A stretch of 64,000 nucleotides of DNA from Spirochaetaceae bacterium bin103 (GCA_002238925.1 MPNH01000006.1:57419-121418); one strand, 5' to 3'; shown: positions 53,068 through 61,975, numbered from the stretch's first letter. Translations and numbers: made by a program. Notes: generated from the letters alone by a model not told the origin.

Positions 53068-53220
53068 GCCTATTGATCCTTCGCCCGCGACAGGAAGGAC
53101 CCGGGCATGTCTGGGAACCACCTTCATCGTCTCAATACCGTCCGCCGGACGCGACTGGCCGGGAGCATGAGCCGTACGGAGTGGCACCATCCCCGGTGAG
53201 CCGCCATTATAGCGGTAGGG

Positions 53221-53682
53221 ATGGCCAAAACAAGAACATGCTGTGTGGCTTCGGTGGCGGTGCGGACGTTGCGGGAGGCGGACTTGAGCAACGGGTTTCT
53301 GGAGACGCTGGATGCGTTGCGTCCAGCCAGCGACCTGGCGCCGGAGCGGGCGGTGGAGGTATTCCGGCGCCTTGACCGCAACCCGGACTGCGTGGTGGCG
53401 GTGGCGGAGGTTGGCGGCCGCGTGGTGGGCGCGGCGACGCTGCTCGTGGAGCACAAGTTCATCAACCAGGGGGGCCGTGCCGGCCACATCGAGGACGTGG
53501 CGGTGGCGGCCGATCAGCAGGGCAGGGGGATCGGGCAGGTGCTGATTCGCTACCTCCTGCAGCGCGCGGCCGAGGCCGGCTGCTACAAGACCATCCTCGA
53601 CTGCGCCGACGATGTGCTGCCGTTCTACGAGCGGCTCGGCTTCCGGCGCCGCACCAACGGAATGGACTGCCGCCACCGTTAG
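53221..53682 (+). CDS. GNAT-family N-acetyltransferase (GNA1-like)
   Basis: 153-residue acetyltransferase. The acetyl-CoA site motif is AADQQGRGIGQVLIRYLL (near 98-115), preceded by AGHIEDVAV and followed by GCYKTILDCADDVLPFYERLGF, closely resembling glucosamine-6-phosphate N-acetyltransferase GNA1, which is commoner in eukaryotes than bacteria. Possible role in amino-sugar metabolism. ATG 53221 has no clear ribosome site; the first 12 residues may not be translated. It stands alone between the FRG pair and the aldolase gene. Confidence 0.78.
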   Translation: MAKTRTCCVASVAVRTLREADLSNGFLETLDALRPASDLAPERAVEVFRRLDRNPDCVVAVAEVGGRVVGAATLLVEHKFINQGGRAGHIEDVAVAADQQGRGIGQVLIRYLLQRAAEAGCYKTILDCADDVLPFYERLGFRRRTNGMDCRHR

Positions 53683-53702
53683 CGATTGCACCACGCCAAT
53701 CG

Positions 53703-53745
53703 TGCTACACTGCGGCCCCGAGATCGACCACATCTCGACAAGGAG
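53703..53745 (+). promoter_or_regulatory. Extended -10 promoter, leader hairpin and ribosome site for aldolase gene
   Basis: TGC-TACACT (53703-53711) is an extended -10. A 6-bp stem CGAGAT/ATCTCG (53719-53724, 53732-53737) lies in the leader, ending 2 nt before AAGGAG (53740-53745), which is 6 nt before the GTG start. Melting or forming that stem could tune translation. Confidence 0.4.
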
Positions 53746-53751
53746 ATTCAA

Positions 53752-54543
53752 GTGAGAACCAATTCGCTGCGCAACAAGCTGAACGCCAACGAGATTTCGG
53801 TGTGTACGCGCATCTTCAACCCCGACCCGGTGAGCGTGGAAGTGCTCGGGCAGACGGGACAATTCGACTACGTCGAGTTCGTCGCCGAGTACGGCTCGTT
53901 CGACCTGCACGACCTGGACAACGTGTGCCGGACCGCCGAATTGTATGGACTCGGCTCGATGATCAAGATCGATCAGAGTCACCAGGGATTCCTGGCACAG
54001 CGCGGCATCGGCGCCGGTTTCGAAGCGGTGTTGTTCACCGACTGCCGTTCCGCCGACGACGTGCGCGAATGCGTGAGCTTCGCGCGTCCCGACACGCCGG
54101 AGGACAGCGGCCTGTACGGCGCCGCGGCGCGCCGCAACGTGCCGATGGGGTCGGGCGGCAGTACCGCCTACGTGCAGGCGATCCGCGACATCGTGGTGGC
54201 GGTGATGATCGAGAAGAAGGGCGCCGTCGACGAGCTGGAGGAAATCCTGGCCATCCCCGGCCTGGACATGGTGCAGTGGGGAGCCACCGACTATTCGATG
54301 AACACCGGCCACATGGGCGAGCGCGACCATCCCGAGGTGCAAGAGGCCCACGACCTCGTGTTCCGCCGCTCGCTTGAGTGCGGCGTGCACCCGCGCGCCG
54401 AAATCGGCAGCCCCGATCTGGCACAGCAGTACCTGGACCTGGGCGTGCGCCACTTCTCCATCGGCGCCGACGTCAGCATCCTGGGCGGCTACTGGAGCAC
54501 CACCGGCGCGCAACTGCGCCAGGTGCTCGGCGTGCCCGCGTAG
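53752..54543 (+). CDS. HpcH/HpaI-type aldolase
   Basis: Class II aldolase family related to 4-hydroxy-2-oxoheptanedioate aldolase and 2-keto-3-deoxy-L-rhamnonate aldolase, cleaving or joining pyruvate-containing hydroxy-oxoacids. Visible features are DYVEFVAEYGSFDLHD near residue 42 (metal-side Glu), the Arg-rich helix and the closing FSIGADVSILGGYW (substrate-loop). GTG 53752 is chosen for AAGGAG 6 nt upstream. Leads the forward block; the next genes are on the opposite strand. Fits a sugar-acid or aromatic meta-pathway end product. Confidence 0.83.
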   Translation: MRTNSLRNKLNANEISVCTRIFNPDPVSVEVLGQTGQFDYVEFVAEYGSFDLHDLDNVCRTAELYGLGSMIKIDQSHQGFLAQRGIGAGFEAVLFTDCRSADDVRECVSFARPDTPEDSGLYGAAARRNVPMGSGGSTAYVQAIRDIVVAVMIEKKGAVDELEEILAIPGLDMVQWGATDYSMNTGHMGERDHPEVQEAHDLVFRRSLECGVHPRAEIGSPDLAQQYLDLGVRHFSIGADVSILGGYWSTTGAQLRQVLGVPA

Positions 54544-54559
54544 GTACGCCGCTTCCGGC

Positions 54560-55600
54560 CTACTGCGACTCCAGAACCTCCGGGTTGACGATTGCCTGTG
54601 GCCGCTGCCCGGCCAGCACGGCGATCACGTTGTCCACGGCGAGCCCGCGCATCGCCTTGCGTGTCTCGTGGGTCGCGGTGGCCATGTGCGGGAAAATCAC
54701 CACGTTGGGCAGCGACAGAATCGGATCGTCCGGGTCCGGCGGCTCCGGCGCCAGCACGTCGAGACCGGCGCCGGCGATGCGGTTTTCCTGCAGCGCCGCT
54801 GTCAGGGCCGCCTGGTCCACCACGCCGCCGCGCGCGGTGTTGACCAGGTAGGCATTGCCGCGCATCAGGGCGATTTCGCGCTCGCCAATTAGGTGGCGTG
54901 AGGAGTCGTTCAGATCCATGTGGATCGACACGACGTCCGCCTCGCGCAACAGGTCGTCGAGTGTCCGGCGCGGCGCCGCCGGGGCGTCGGGCGGCGGGTT
55001 GTCGAAGATGTCATACCAGAGCGCCTTCATCCCCAGCGCCAGCATGCGCCGCGTCACCTCCCGCCCAATGCGCCCGAAACCGACCACGCCGACGGTTTTG
55101 CCGGCGATGTCGTGCGCCAGGGCCGGCATCGGCTGGCACGCCGCCCGCGCGCCGCCCGCACCGCGGGTGTTGCGGGCGATGTCGTCCGCCAGGGCCGGCA
55201 TCGGCTCGCGCCGCGCCCACGCACCGCTGCGCGCGTAGCGCTCGAACTCCAGCAGGCGGCGCGACAGCATGAGGATCAGCGCGACGGTCAGGTCCGCCAC
55301 CGCGGCCGTCAGTACGCCCGGCGTGTTGCACACGGCCACGCCGCGCGCGGAAGCCGCCGCCACGTCGATGAAGTCGTAGCCGACGCTCGAGGTAGCGACC
55401 ACCCGCAACGCCGGCCCGGCGTCGAGGAACTCCCCGTCTACCGGGTAATGACCCAGAAATGCCTGCGCCGTGGCCAGCGCCTCGAACACCTGTTCGCGGG
55501 GAGCTCCCACCAGCGACACGATCTCCCCGGCCGCGGCGAGGCGTGCTTCGAATTCGGGCTCCAGGGGGAGCGTGGCGACGATCCGTGGTTTGTCGTTCAT
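54560..55600 (-). CDS. D-isomer-specific 2-hydroxyacid dehydrogenase with 24-residue tandem insertion
   Basis: NAD(P)-dependent reductase of 2-oxoacids. The Rossmann motif is VGVVGFGRIGREV (near 170), catalytic Arg in NTARGGVVD (near 260), Glu in DVLAPEPP (near 285), His in FPHMATATHE (near 310). Between the outer domain and the NAD motif the sequence reads REPMPALADDIARN...CQPMPALAHDIAGKT, a duplication of MPALA(D/H)DIA caused by a 72-bp in-frame tandem repeat; relatives have a single copy. The insertion sits in a linker before the hinge helix, so activity may survive. ATG 55600; diverges from the second ThDP enzyme. Confidence 0.85.
   Translation of the reverse strand: MNDKPRIVATLPLEPEFEARLAAAGEIVSLVGAPREQVFEALATAQAFLGHYPVDGEFLDAGPALRVVATSSVGYDFIDVAAASARGVAVCNTPGVLTAAVADLTVALILMLSRRLLEFERYARSGAWARREPMPALADDIARNTRGAGGARAACQPMPALAHDIAGKTVGVVGFGRIGREVTRRMLALGMKALWYDIFDNPPPDAPAAPRRTLDDLLREADVVSIHMDLNDSSRHLIGEREIALMRGNAYLVNTARGGVVDQAALTAALQENRIAGAGLDVLAPEPPDPDDPILSLPNVVIFPHMATATHETRKAMRGLAVDNVIAVLAGQRPQAIVNPEVLESQ
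55103..55206. repeat. 72-bp-period in-frame tandem duplication
   Basis: GGCGATGTCGT(G/C)CGCCAGG at 55103 recurs at 55175 and stays alike for about 32 bp on each side of a diverged GC-rich spacer. Because 72 is a multiple of 3, the frame is kept. Confidence 0.85.
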
Positions 55601-55708
55601 ATCTGGGCGCGCATCGTAATCGTTGACCGGGCCCACGTCCACCCAAAGGCGCTGCCACCCGCAGCCACCATGCCAACCTGCGGGCGCGTTTGGTGTAGGA
55701 TGGCTGCC

Positions 55709-57442
55709 ATGGCAACAACCGAAACGCTGCTGGCGGCAGAGGGCCCCGCCACCGAGGGCATCGTGCGCGCGCTTGAGGGTGCCGGCATCGACATGGTGTT
55801 CGGCATCATCGGCGGCAACATGGGGCGCCTCTACGACGCCCTGTACGATCGCCAGGACACGATTCGCGCGGTCCTGGTACGCCACGAACAGCTCGCGAGC
55901 GTGATGGCGGAGGTCTACGGCCGGCTGACCGGCAGGCCGGGCGTGGCGATCGGCCAGGGCGCCTTCATGCTTGCCAACGCGCTCCTCGGCACCCTGGAGG
56001 CGCACATGGGCAGCTCGCCGATGCTGCTGCTGACCGATCTCTCCGACCAGGCGCCGTTCTCGCACCACTCGCCTTATCAGAGCGGCACCGGCGACTACGG
56101 CTCCTTCGACACGCGCAGCGCTCTCGCCGGGGTCACCAAGTACGCTACCGTGGCGCACGATCCCGTGCAGGCGGTGCAGAGTACCCAGCTCGCGGTCAAG
56201 CACGCACTCAGCGGCGAGCGCGGCCCGGTGGCGGTGATCTATCACAGCGCCGCGCTGGGCGGCACCGTGGGCCCGGACAGCCGGCCCGTCCTGTATCCGA
56301 CGCAGTGCTACCTCCCAGCCAGAACCCACGGCGACGACGCGCACGTGCAGGCCGCCGCCGCGGCCCTCGCCGGCGCGCAACGCCCCGTGATCGTGGCCGG
56401 CAACGGCGTGCGTGTCGCCGGCGCCTACGCCGAGCTGGCCGCGCTTGCCGAGCTGCTCGCGGCCCCGGTCGCCACCACCGCCTCCGGCAAGAGCGTGTTC
56501 CCGGAGACGCATGAGCTCGCACTCGGCGTGCTCGGCAGCTTCGGGCAGGCCACCGCCAACGTCACTGTCGGCCAGGCCGACCTGGTGCTGGCGGTCGGCA
56601 CCCGCCTGAACCCGTCCGACACCGCCAACGAGAATCCGGAGCTGATCGACCCGCGCCGCCAAACCCTCATCCAGGTGGACGTGGAGCCGAAAAACGCCGC
56701 CTGGTCGTTCCCGTGCGACCACACCATCGTCGGCGACGCCGCCCTGGTACTAGCTCAGCTGCACGCCGCGGTCGCCGCGGCCGGCGCACCGTCGGCGGCG
56801 ACGCGCACCGCCCGCAAGGCAGAACTGAACGCGGCGAGGCGGGAGCATGACTTCTTCTCCGATCCCGACTATCACTCCGACGAGAGCCCGATCATGCCGC
56901 AGCGTCTGTTCACGGAGATTGGCCGTGCGACTGCAGAGGATGCCTTCATCACCTGCGACGCCGGCGAGAACCGCCTGTTCATGACCCACTTTTTCCAGAC
57001 CCGCAGCGCCGGCTCGCTGATCATGCCCGGCATTGGGGCGATGGGCTATGCCATCCCGGCCGCGCTGGCAGCCAAGCTGGTCCACCCCGACCGTCAGGTG
57101 CTGGCGGTGACCGGCGACGGTGGCTTCGGCATGGCGATGAACGGCCTGCTGACCGCGCGCGACGAGAACATCCCGATTGTCGTGGTGGTGCTCAACAACA
57201 GCGCCCTCGGCTGGGTCAAACACGGCCAGCAGGAACGGGTAATAGCCAGCGAGTTCGCGCCCACCAACTTCGCCGAGGTGGCCCGTTCGATGGGCTGCAA
57301 CGGAGTGCGGGTGACGTCTCCCGGCGATTTGCCGGCCGCCTTCGCGGACGCCCTTGCCGCTCCGGTTGCGACCGTCATCGACGTGGTCACCTCGAGGCGG
57401 GTCACGTTTCGCGACGTCACAAGCCCCCTGACCCGCGGCTGA
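55709..57442 (+). CDS. Thiamine diphosphate-dependent decarboxylase/carboligase family enzyme
   Basis: 577 residues with PYR (residues 1-175, catalytic Glu in RHEQLASVMAEVYG), central (190-330) and PP domains. The canonical ThDP motif GDGGFGM...LNN (near 465-495) is intact, unlike the gene at 4274-5890. Closest functional groups are benzoylformate decarboxylase, acetolactate synthase and oxalyl-CoA decarboxylase. ATG 55709 follows TAGGAT (55696-55701) by 7 nt, which suggests a leaderless mRNA; ATG 55700 is an alternative. Beside a dehydrogenase and aldolase, it may act on 2-oxoacids from the same pathway. Confidence 0.85.
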   Translation: MATTETLLAAEGPATEGIVRALEGAGIDMVFGIIGGNMGRLYDALYDRQDTIRAVLVRHEQLASVMAEVYGRLTGRPGVAIGQGAFMLANALLGTLEAHMGSSPMLLLTDLSDQAPFSHHSPYQSGTGDYGSFDTRSALAGVTKYATVAHDPVQAVQSTQLAVKHALSGERGPVAVIYHSAALGGTVGPDSRPVLYPTQCYLPARTHGDDAHVQAAAAALAGAQRPVIVAGNGVRVAGAYAELAALAELLAAPVATTASGKSVFPETHELALGVLGSFGQATANVTVGQADLVLAVGTRLNPSDTANENPELIDPRRQTLIQVDVEPKNAAWSFPCDHTIVGDAALVLAQLHAAVAAAGAPSAATRTARKAELNAARREHDFFSDPDYHSDESPIMPQRLFTEIGRATAEDAFITCDAGENRLFMTHFFQTRSAGSLIMPGIGAMGYAIPAALAAKLVHPDRQVLAVTGDGGFGMAMNGLLTARDENIPIVVVVLNNSALGWVKHGQQERVIASEFAPTNFAEVARSMGCNGVRVTSPGDLPAAFADALAAPVATVIDVVTSRRVTFRDVTSPLTRG

Positions 57443-57457
57443 GCGCCGCCCCCGGGG

Positions 57458-58342
57458 TCAGTGGTACAGGCCGCCGTCGATCGGGATCGTGCAGCCGGTC
57501 ACGTAGTCGGAAAGATCCGTGACCAGGAACTCCACCACCTTCACGCAGTCCGCAATGGTGCCTTCCCGGCGCAGCGGGATGCGCGGGCCGAGGTGGGCGC
57601 GATCACCGAGACGCCCGGTGCGGATAATGCCGGGCGCGATGCTGTTGACGTTGATGCCGTGCGGTCCCAGTTCCTGGGCCAGGGCCCGCGTGTAGTGGAC
57701 GATAGCGGCCTTGGCGGTGCCGTACGGGTGGTAGCCACCTGACGCCACAAGGCCCGCGGTGCTGGAAACGGTGACGATCTTGCCGCCGCCGCGGCGTTTC
57801 AGGTGCGGAACCACGGCCATGCAGGTGTACATGCAGGTCATCAGGTTGATGTCCAGCACCCGCGTCAGCACCTCCTGCGGACAGTCGCTCGCCGTCGCCT
57901 CGGTGTTGGTGTCGGCAAGCTCCCGCCCATCCGCCCCGGCAACGCTCCCGGCGCCGGGCATCTCGTCCGCAAACCGGGTGGTGCCCCCGCCGGCATTGCA
58001 CACCGCGATGTCGATACCGCCAAGCTCGCCGGCCACGCTGGCCACCGCCCGCTCGGCGGCGCCACGGTCGGCGAGGTCGACTTCGCGCGCCAGCGCGCGA
58101 ATGCCGTGGGCGGCGCACTCTTCCTGCACCGTCGCGGCGGTCATCAGGTTCCGCTCGAACTCGTACACCCCGGCGGCGTCGAGGTTGCGGTCGAGAATGG
58201 CCACGTCGGCGCCCAGCTCCGCCAGCCGTAGCGCATAACCGCGCCCCAATCCACGGGCGCCGCCGGTGACCAGCGCCACCTTGCCGCGCAACTGGCGGTC
58301 AGCCACGCCAGCCCCGGCCCCCGTCCCGACCAGCACGGTCAA
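57458..58342 (-). CDS. Short-chain dehydrogenase/reductase (SDR)
   Basis: Classical SDR with TGGARGLGRG (cofactor, near 25-34), NAGGG (near 115), Ser in VSSTAG and the Tyr-Lys pair in YHPYGTAK (near 215). An insertion of about 25 residues (AGSVAGADGRELADTNTEATA, near 127-150) is unusual. Start uncertain: TTG 58342 overlaps the IolE-like stop, while GTG 58306 gives VADRQLRGKVALVTGG, a more typical opening. Downstream of IolE-like gene in one operon, so a cyclitol or sugar substrate is likely. Confidence 0.83.
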   Translation of the reverse strand: MTVLVGTGAGAGVADRQLRGKVALVTGGARGLGRGYALRLAELGADVAILDRNLDAAGVYEFERNLMTAATVQEECAAHGIRALAREVDLADRGAAERAVASVAGELGGIDIAVCNAGGGTTRFADEMPGAGSVAGADGRELADTNTEATASDCPQEVLTRVLDINLMTCMYTCMAVVPHLKRRGGGKIVTVSSTAGLVASGGYHPYGTAKAAIVHYTRALAQELGPHGINVNSIAPGIIRTGRLGDRAHLGPRIPLRREGTIADCVKVVEFLVTDLSDYVTGCTIPIDGGLYH

Positions 58343-59235
58343 TCAACCTCGATGCCGGCCCCGGCCAGGGCGGCGGTCAGCTCCGCGTAACCGATACGCG
58401 CGTAGGTCAGCGGATTGGCCTTGGCCGGATCCTGCTCCGCCTCCACCACGGCCCACCCGGCATAGCCGATCTCTGCCAACAGCCGCGCCACCGCGCGAAA
58501 GTCGATGCTGCCGTCGCCGGGCACCGTGAACACTCCGGCCAGCACCGCATCGAGAAAGCTCAGGTCCTCGGCCCGCACCCGGGCCAGCACGTCGGCGCGG
58601 ATATCCTTGCAATGCACATGGTTCACACGCGCCGCGTGGCGCCGCGCCATGGCCAGCGGGTCGCCGCCGGCGAACACCATGTGGCCGGTGTCCACCAGCA
58701 GGCCCACCGACGGACCGGTGTGCGCCATCAGCATATCCACCTCGCGCTCGGTCTCGATCACCGTGCCCATGTGGTGGTGGTAGGTCATCGGTACGCCGCG
58801 TTCGGCCAGGTAGTCGGCCAGCTCGGTGAGCTCGCGGCCATAGTCGGGAAAATCGGAGTCGGCGAGGGCTGGACGCCGGCTCACCGGCACGCCCTGCTGC
58901 GCCTGCACGCTGCCGGTGGTCTCGGCGTATACCAGGACCGGGGCGCCGAGCGCCTTGAACGTGGCGAGTTGCTGCTCGATGCGCTCCCGCTCGCGCGCCA
59001 CCGAACCGGACAGCAACTGCCCGGAAAACCAGCCGGATACCAGCCGCAGATCGTGCGCGGCAAGCTGTGCGCCGAGCACGGCGGCGTCCATCGGAAACTT
59101 GCCGCCAGACTCGACCCCGGTGAACCCCGCCAGCCGGCTCTGCCGCAGGCAGGTCTCCAGGGGCGTGTCGCCGCCCAACTGCGGCAGGTCGTCGTTGCTC
59201 CAGGCAATCGGTGCGATACCAAGCTGCACTGCCAT
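58339..59235 (-). CDS. IolE-like sugar phosphate isomerase/epimerase (inosose dehydratase type)
   Basis: 298-residue AP-endonuclease-2 barrel. The opening VQLGIAPIAWSNDDLPQLGG and GFTGVESGGKFP match the myo-inosose-2 dehydratase group. Metal ligands: Glu in GVESGGK (near 42), His in TYHHHMGT (near 150), Asp/His in DTGHM (near 183), His in VNHVHCKD (near 210), Glu in AVVEAEQD (near 265). ATG 59235 is preferred over 59247. Overlaps the SDR gene by 4 bp. With that SDR it may degrade inositol or a similar cyclitol. Confidence 0.83.
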   Translation of the reverse strand: MAVQLGIAPIAWSNDDLPQLGGDTPLETCLRQSRLAGFTGVESGGKFPMDAAVLGAQLAAHDLRLVSGWFSGQLLSGSVARERERIEQQLATFKALGAPVLVYAETTGSVQAQQGVPVSRRPALADSDFPDYGRELTELADYLAERGVPMTYHHHMGTVIETEREVDMLMAHTGPSVGLLVDTGHMVFAGGDPLAMARRHAARVNHVHCKDIRADVLARVRAEDLSFLDAVLAGVFTVPGDGSIDFRAVARLLAEIGYAGWAVVEAEQDPAKANPLTYARIGYAELTAALAGAGIEVD

Positions 59236-59293
59236 CGACGGGAGCATACACCGCAGACGGCCGGCAGCGCACGACGCGGCGGGCGCGATTGTG

Positions 59294-59337
59294 GCCGCCG
59301 GGAGCCGCGGGCGGGGGCCCGTTCGACTCCCGGTGGC
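59294..59337 (-). terminator. Possible terminator hairpin after the binding-protein gene
   Basis: Arms 59294-59304 (GCCGCCGGGAG) and 59327-59337 (CTCCCGGTGGC) pair with one mismatch across a 22-nt GC-rich loop. Lies in the 122-bp gap after the solute-binding protein stop; no U tract, so weak evidence. Confidence 0.35.
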
Positions 59338-59357
59338 TGAATTGGAGACGCCGCCCG

Positions 59358-60962
59358 CTAGTTCCCGTGGAAGCGGTCGTAGGCGGTCTGGAAAATCTCC
59401 ATGACCATATCAAGGCCGAGGCGGTCAAGCTCGTTCAGGTACTCTTCCCAGCCGTCGTCGACCCCGCCGTCCACCATCCACTTGGCGATCGAGGTCTGGA
59501 TGTAGTTGGCGATTTCGGTGCTGTTCACCGCCAACTCTTCCTGTTCCTCGTCGGTGTAGGTGATATAGGCGAAGTGGCGCTCCTGCGGCCACAGGTAGGG
59601 CTCGTAGATCTCGCGAATGTACAAGTCGCGGTTGCCCTGCTCGCCGGTCCAGTTCACCTTGTCCGCGGCGCGCTTCGACACGTAGGTCGGGAAGAAGTTG
59701 TGCGGTCCGTGCTCGAACCAGTCCACGCCGCGCCCGGTTACCGTACGCGTCCCGTCAGACTCCTGCCTGATCAACGGTCCGCCGTAGGAAGCCTCGACGC
59801 TGAACGTGTCGTCCGCCCACGGATCGATGAATCGCACCAGTGCTTCCGGAACCTCGAACTTGCTGAAAATCGTGAACTGGTTCTTCTGCAGGCGCACCGG
59901 CTGCGAGCGGTAGCGGCGTACGCCGGTGGGGCCCATCAGCGGCGGCAGGGGATCGTAGAACTCTTCCACCGGCGAGGTGATGAAGTAGGAACCCCAGTAG
60001 CCGGAGATCGGCGGCACCGAGCGCGAGCGCGGGGTGAAGTCGGAGCCCTGGTTGGTGAAAAACTCCTCCGTGATCAGGTCCTCGGAGTAGAGGCGGTGCA
60101 GGAACTTCACCGCGTCCTTGAGCTTGGCATCGGTGGCGCCGAACTCGACCACGCCGTCGTTCACCGACAGGTACTTTTCGGCACCCGAGCCCTGGCCCTT
60201 CATCCACAGGCCGAAGGCGTTGTACAGCTCCCACTCGCCGCCGTTGCCCCAGGCGTGGAAGCGCCCCAGCCACGGCACGCCGTTGTCCGGCAGGGTGCCG
60301 TTGTCGATGCCGGTACGGAACGCCTTCAGCGCCAGGTAGAACTCGTCGGTAGTATCGGGAATCTTGTCGATGCCCATCTTGCCGAGCCAGTCCACGTTGA
60401 TCGCCATGGTGTCGCGGATGCCGTAGTCGTTCAGGATCTCGCGGTAGTAGGGCAGGCTGTAGATCTTGCCGTCCGGCTGGGTAATCGCCTTGCGTACGAT
60501 CGGCCGCTCGGCGAATGCCTGCTTCCAGCTCGGCGCGTAGGCGTCGATCATCTCGTCCAGTGCATACACGTCGCCGGCCTGCGCCGCTCCCCACAGATTG
60601 CGGTCGCTCACGCCCATGTTGAGCATCAGGTCGGGATACTCGCGGCTGGCGAAGATCAGGTTGCGCTTCTCTGCCGCCTGTGCTCCCGGCACCGTCTCGA
60701 ACACCAGGTCGATATTGGAGCGCTCCTGCAGGTCCGCGATCAGCGTCATGTCGTCGAACTCGTAGTTCACGTGGGCGGCGCCGCGGATCATCGCCTGCAC
60801 CGTAATCGGAGTATCGACAATCGGGTAGCCGGCATTGTGGAATCCGACCGCTGTGAGCCGGTCCTCGTCCGAGGCCATGGCCTCGGACTCCGGCGCAGCC
60901 CAAACCGCCCCCGCCATCAGAATCAGGGCTGCCACCGCGGCAGCACTGCGAATGTTCATCAT
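59358..60962 (-). CDS. Extracellular solute-binding protein (LplA-like)
   Basis: 534-residue periplasmic sugar-binding protein. Signal peptide MMNIRSAAAVAALILMAGAVWA with cleavage near residue 22. AAGGAGG (60977-60971) lies 8 nt before ATG 60962, which decides the start; a GTG inside the ribosome site is not used. Family stretches include LPLMGPTG-like sequence at residue 310 and the closing acidic helix ending FQTAYDRFHGN. Third gene of an operon with its two permeases upstream, so the whole importer minus the ATPase is here. Sugar undetermined; paralogue of the protein at the left edge of the window. Confidence 0.88.
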   Translation of the reverse strand: MMNIRSAAAVAALILMAGAVWAAPESEAMASDEDRLTAVGFHNAGYPIVDTPITVQAMIRGAAHVNYEFDDMTLIADLQERSNIDLVFETVPGAQAAEKRNLIFASREYPDLMLNMGVSDRNLWGAAQAGDVYALDEMIDAYAPSWKQAFAERPIVRKAITQPDGKIYSLPYYREILNDYGIRDTMAINVDWLGKMGIDKIPDTTDEFYLALKAFRTGIDNGTLPDNGVPWLGRFHAWGNGGEWELYNAFGLWMKGQGSGAEKYLSVNDGVVEFGATDAKLKDAVKFLHRLYSEDLITEEFFTNQGSDFTPRSRSVPPISGYWGSYFITSPVEEFYDPLPPLMGPTGVRRYRSQPVRLQKNQFTIFSKFEVPEALVRFIDPWADDTFSVEASYGGPLIRQESDGTRTVTGRGVDWFEHGPHNFFPTYVSKRAADKVNWTGEQGNRDLYIREIYEPYLWPQERHFAYITYTDEEQEELAVNSTEIANYIQTSIAKWMVDGGVDDGWEEYLNELDRLGLDMVMEIFQTAYDRFHGN

Positions 60963-61045
60963 CTTGAACACCTCCTTAATTCACTCGGCACCCTATGCTA
61001 GTCCCGCGGAATGATCAAACGTCCGGGCCAGCGCCGCCAGCCCCT

Positions 61046-61957
61046 TCAGCCCTTGATCGCCCCGATCATCACGCCGCGGACGTAGTGCTTCTGCACGAAC
61101 GGGTACAGAATCAGCACCGGCACGCTGGCCACGATGATCATGCCGTACTTGATCGATTCGGCGAGCATCATGGCGGCGAGCGCGTTCTCGTCGTCAATCT
61201 CCAGCTCCTCGGTGAACGTGTTCTGGATCAGGATGTCGCGCAGGATGAGCTGCAGCGGGAAGCGCTCCCGTTCGCGCAGGTAGATCAGCCCGTGGAAAAA
61301 GCCGTTCCAGTGGCCGACCGCGTAGAACACCATCAGCACCGCGACAATCGCACCCGACAGCGGCAGCACCACCGAGCGGAAGAAGCGCAGATCGCTGCAG
61401 CCGTCCATCACCGCGGCGTCGAGCAGTTCCTGCGGAATGGTATTCATGAAGAAGGTGCGGGCAATGATGATGTTGAACACGCTCACCGCCAGGTGCAGGG
61501 CGCTGCCGCCAGCCGGCAGGATCATGATCCAGAACGTGTTGTACAGCCCGACGTCGCGGATCAGCAGAAAGGTGGGTATCAGGCCGCCGGAGAAGAACAT
61601 GGTGAAGGTGAGGTAGAGCATGATGCCGTTGCGGCCCGGCAGATCGCGGCGCGACAGCGCGTAGGCGGCGGTCAGCGTCAGGCCGAGGTTGAGCAGGGTG
61701 CCGACCGAGGCGTACGCGAGGCTGTTGCGGTAGCCGCGCAGGAGGTCGTCGTGCTGGACAATGCGCGCGTAGCCGTCCAGGGTCAGGCCGCGCGGGATAA
61801 TCCACACCTTGCCGGTATTGACCAGCACCGGGTCGCTGACCGAGGCAATCAGCACGAAGAACAGCGGGTAGGCCACCGCCGCCAGGATCAGCGACAGCAC
61901 CACGTACAGGATGCCGTTCAATATGCGGTCCTGCCGCGTCAGCGCGGTCACCGCCAT
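61046..61957 (-). CDS. Carbohydrate ABC permease (LplC/YtcP-like)
   Basis: 303-residue inner-membrane permease with six spans. The EAA loop is TIPQELLDAAVMDGCSDLRFFRSVVLPLS (near 185-212). The wide third loop with FWIMILPAGGSALHLAVSVFNIIIARTF is typical of the LplC/YtcP subgroup. Follows the LplB-like gene 18 bp later and precedes the binding protein; all minus strand. No clear ribosome site. Confidence 0.87.
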   Translation of the reverse strand: MAVTALTRQDRILNGILYVVLSLILAAVAYPLFFVLIASVSDPVLVNTGKVWIIPRGLTLDGYARIVQHDDLLRGYRNSLAYASVGTLLNLGLTLTAAYALSRRDLPGRNGIMLYLTFTMFFSGGLIPTFLLIRDVGLYNTFWIMILPAGGSALHLAVSVFNIIIARTFFMNTIPQELLDAAVMDGCSDLRFFRSVVLPLSGAIVAVLMVFYAVGHWNGFFHGLIYLRERERFPLQLILRDILIQNTFTEELEIDDENALAAMMLAESIKYGMIIVASVPVLILYPFVQKHYVRGVMIGAIKG

Positions 61958-61975
61958 TGCACTACCCCCGCCACG

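Noticed and set aside
52259..53220. Prophage or integrative element around the FRG pair
   Set aside because: No integrase, phage gene, tRNA target or flanking repeat is seen.
53719..53737. Riboswitch before the aldolase gene
   Set aside because: Only a 6-bp stem is visible; no conserved riboswitch core.
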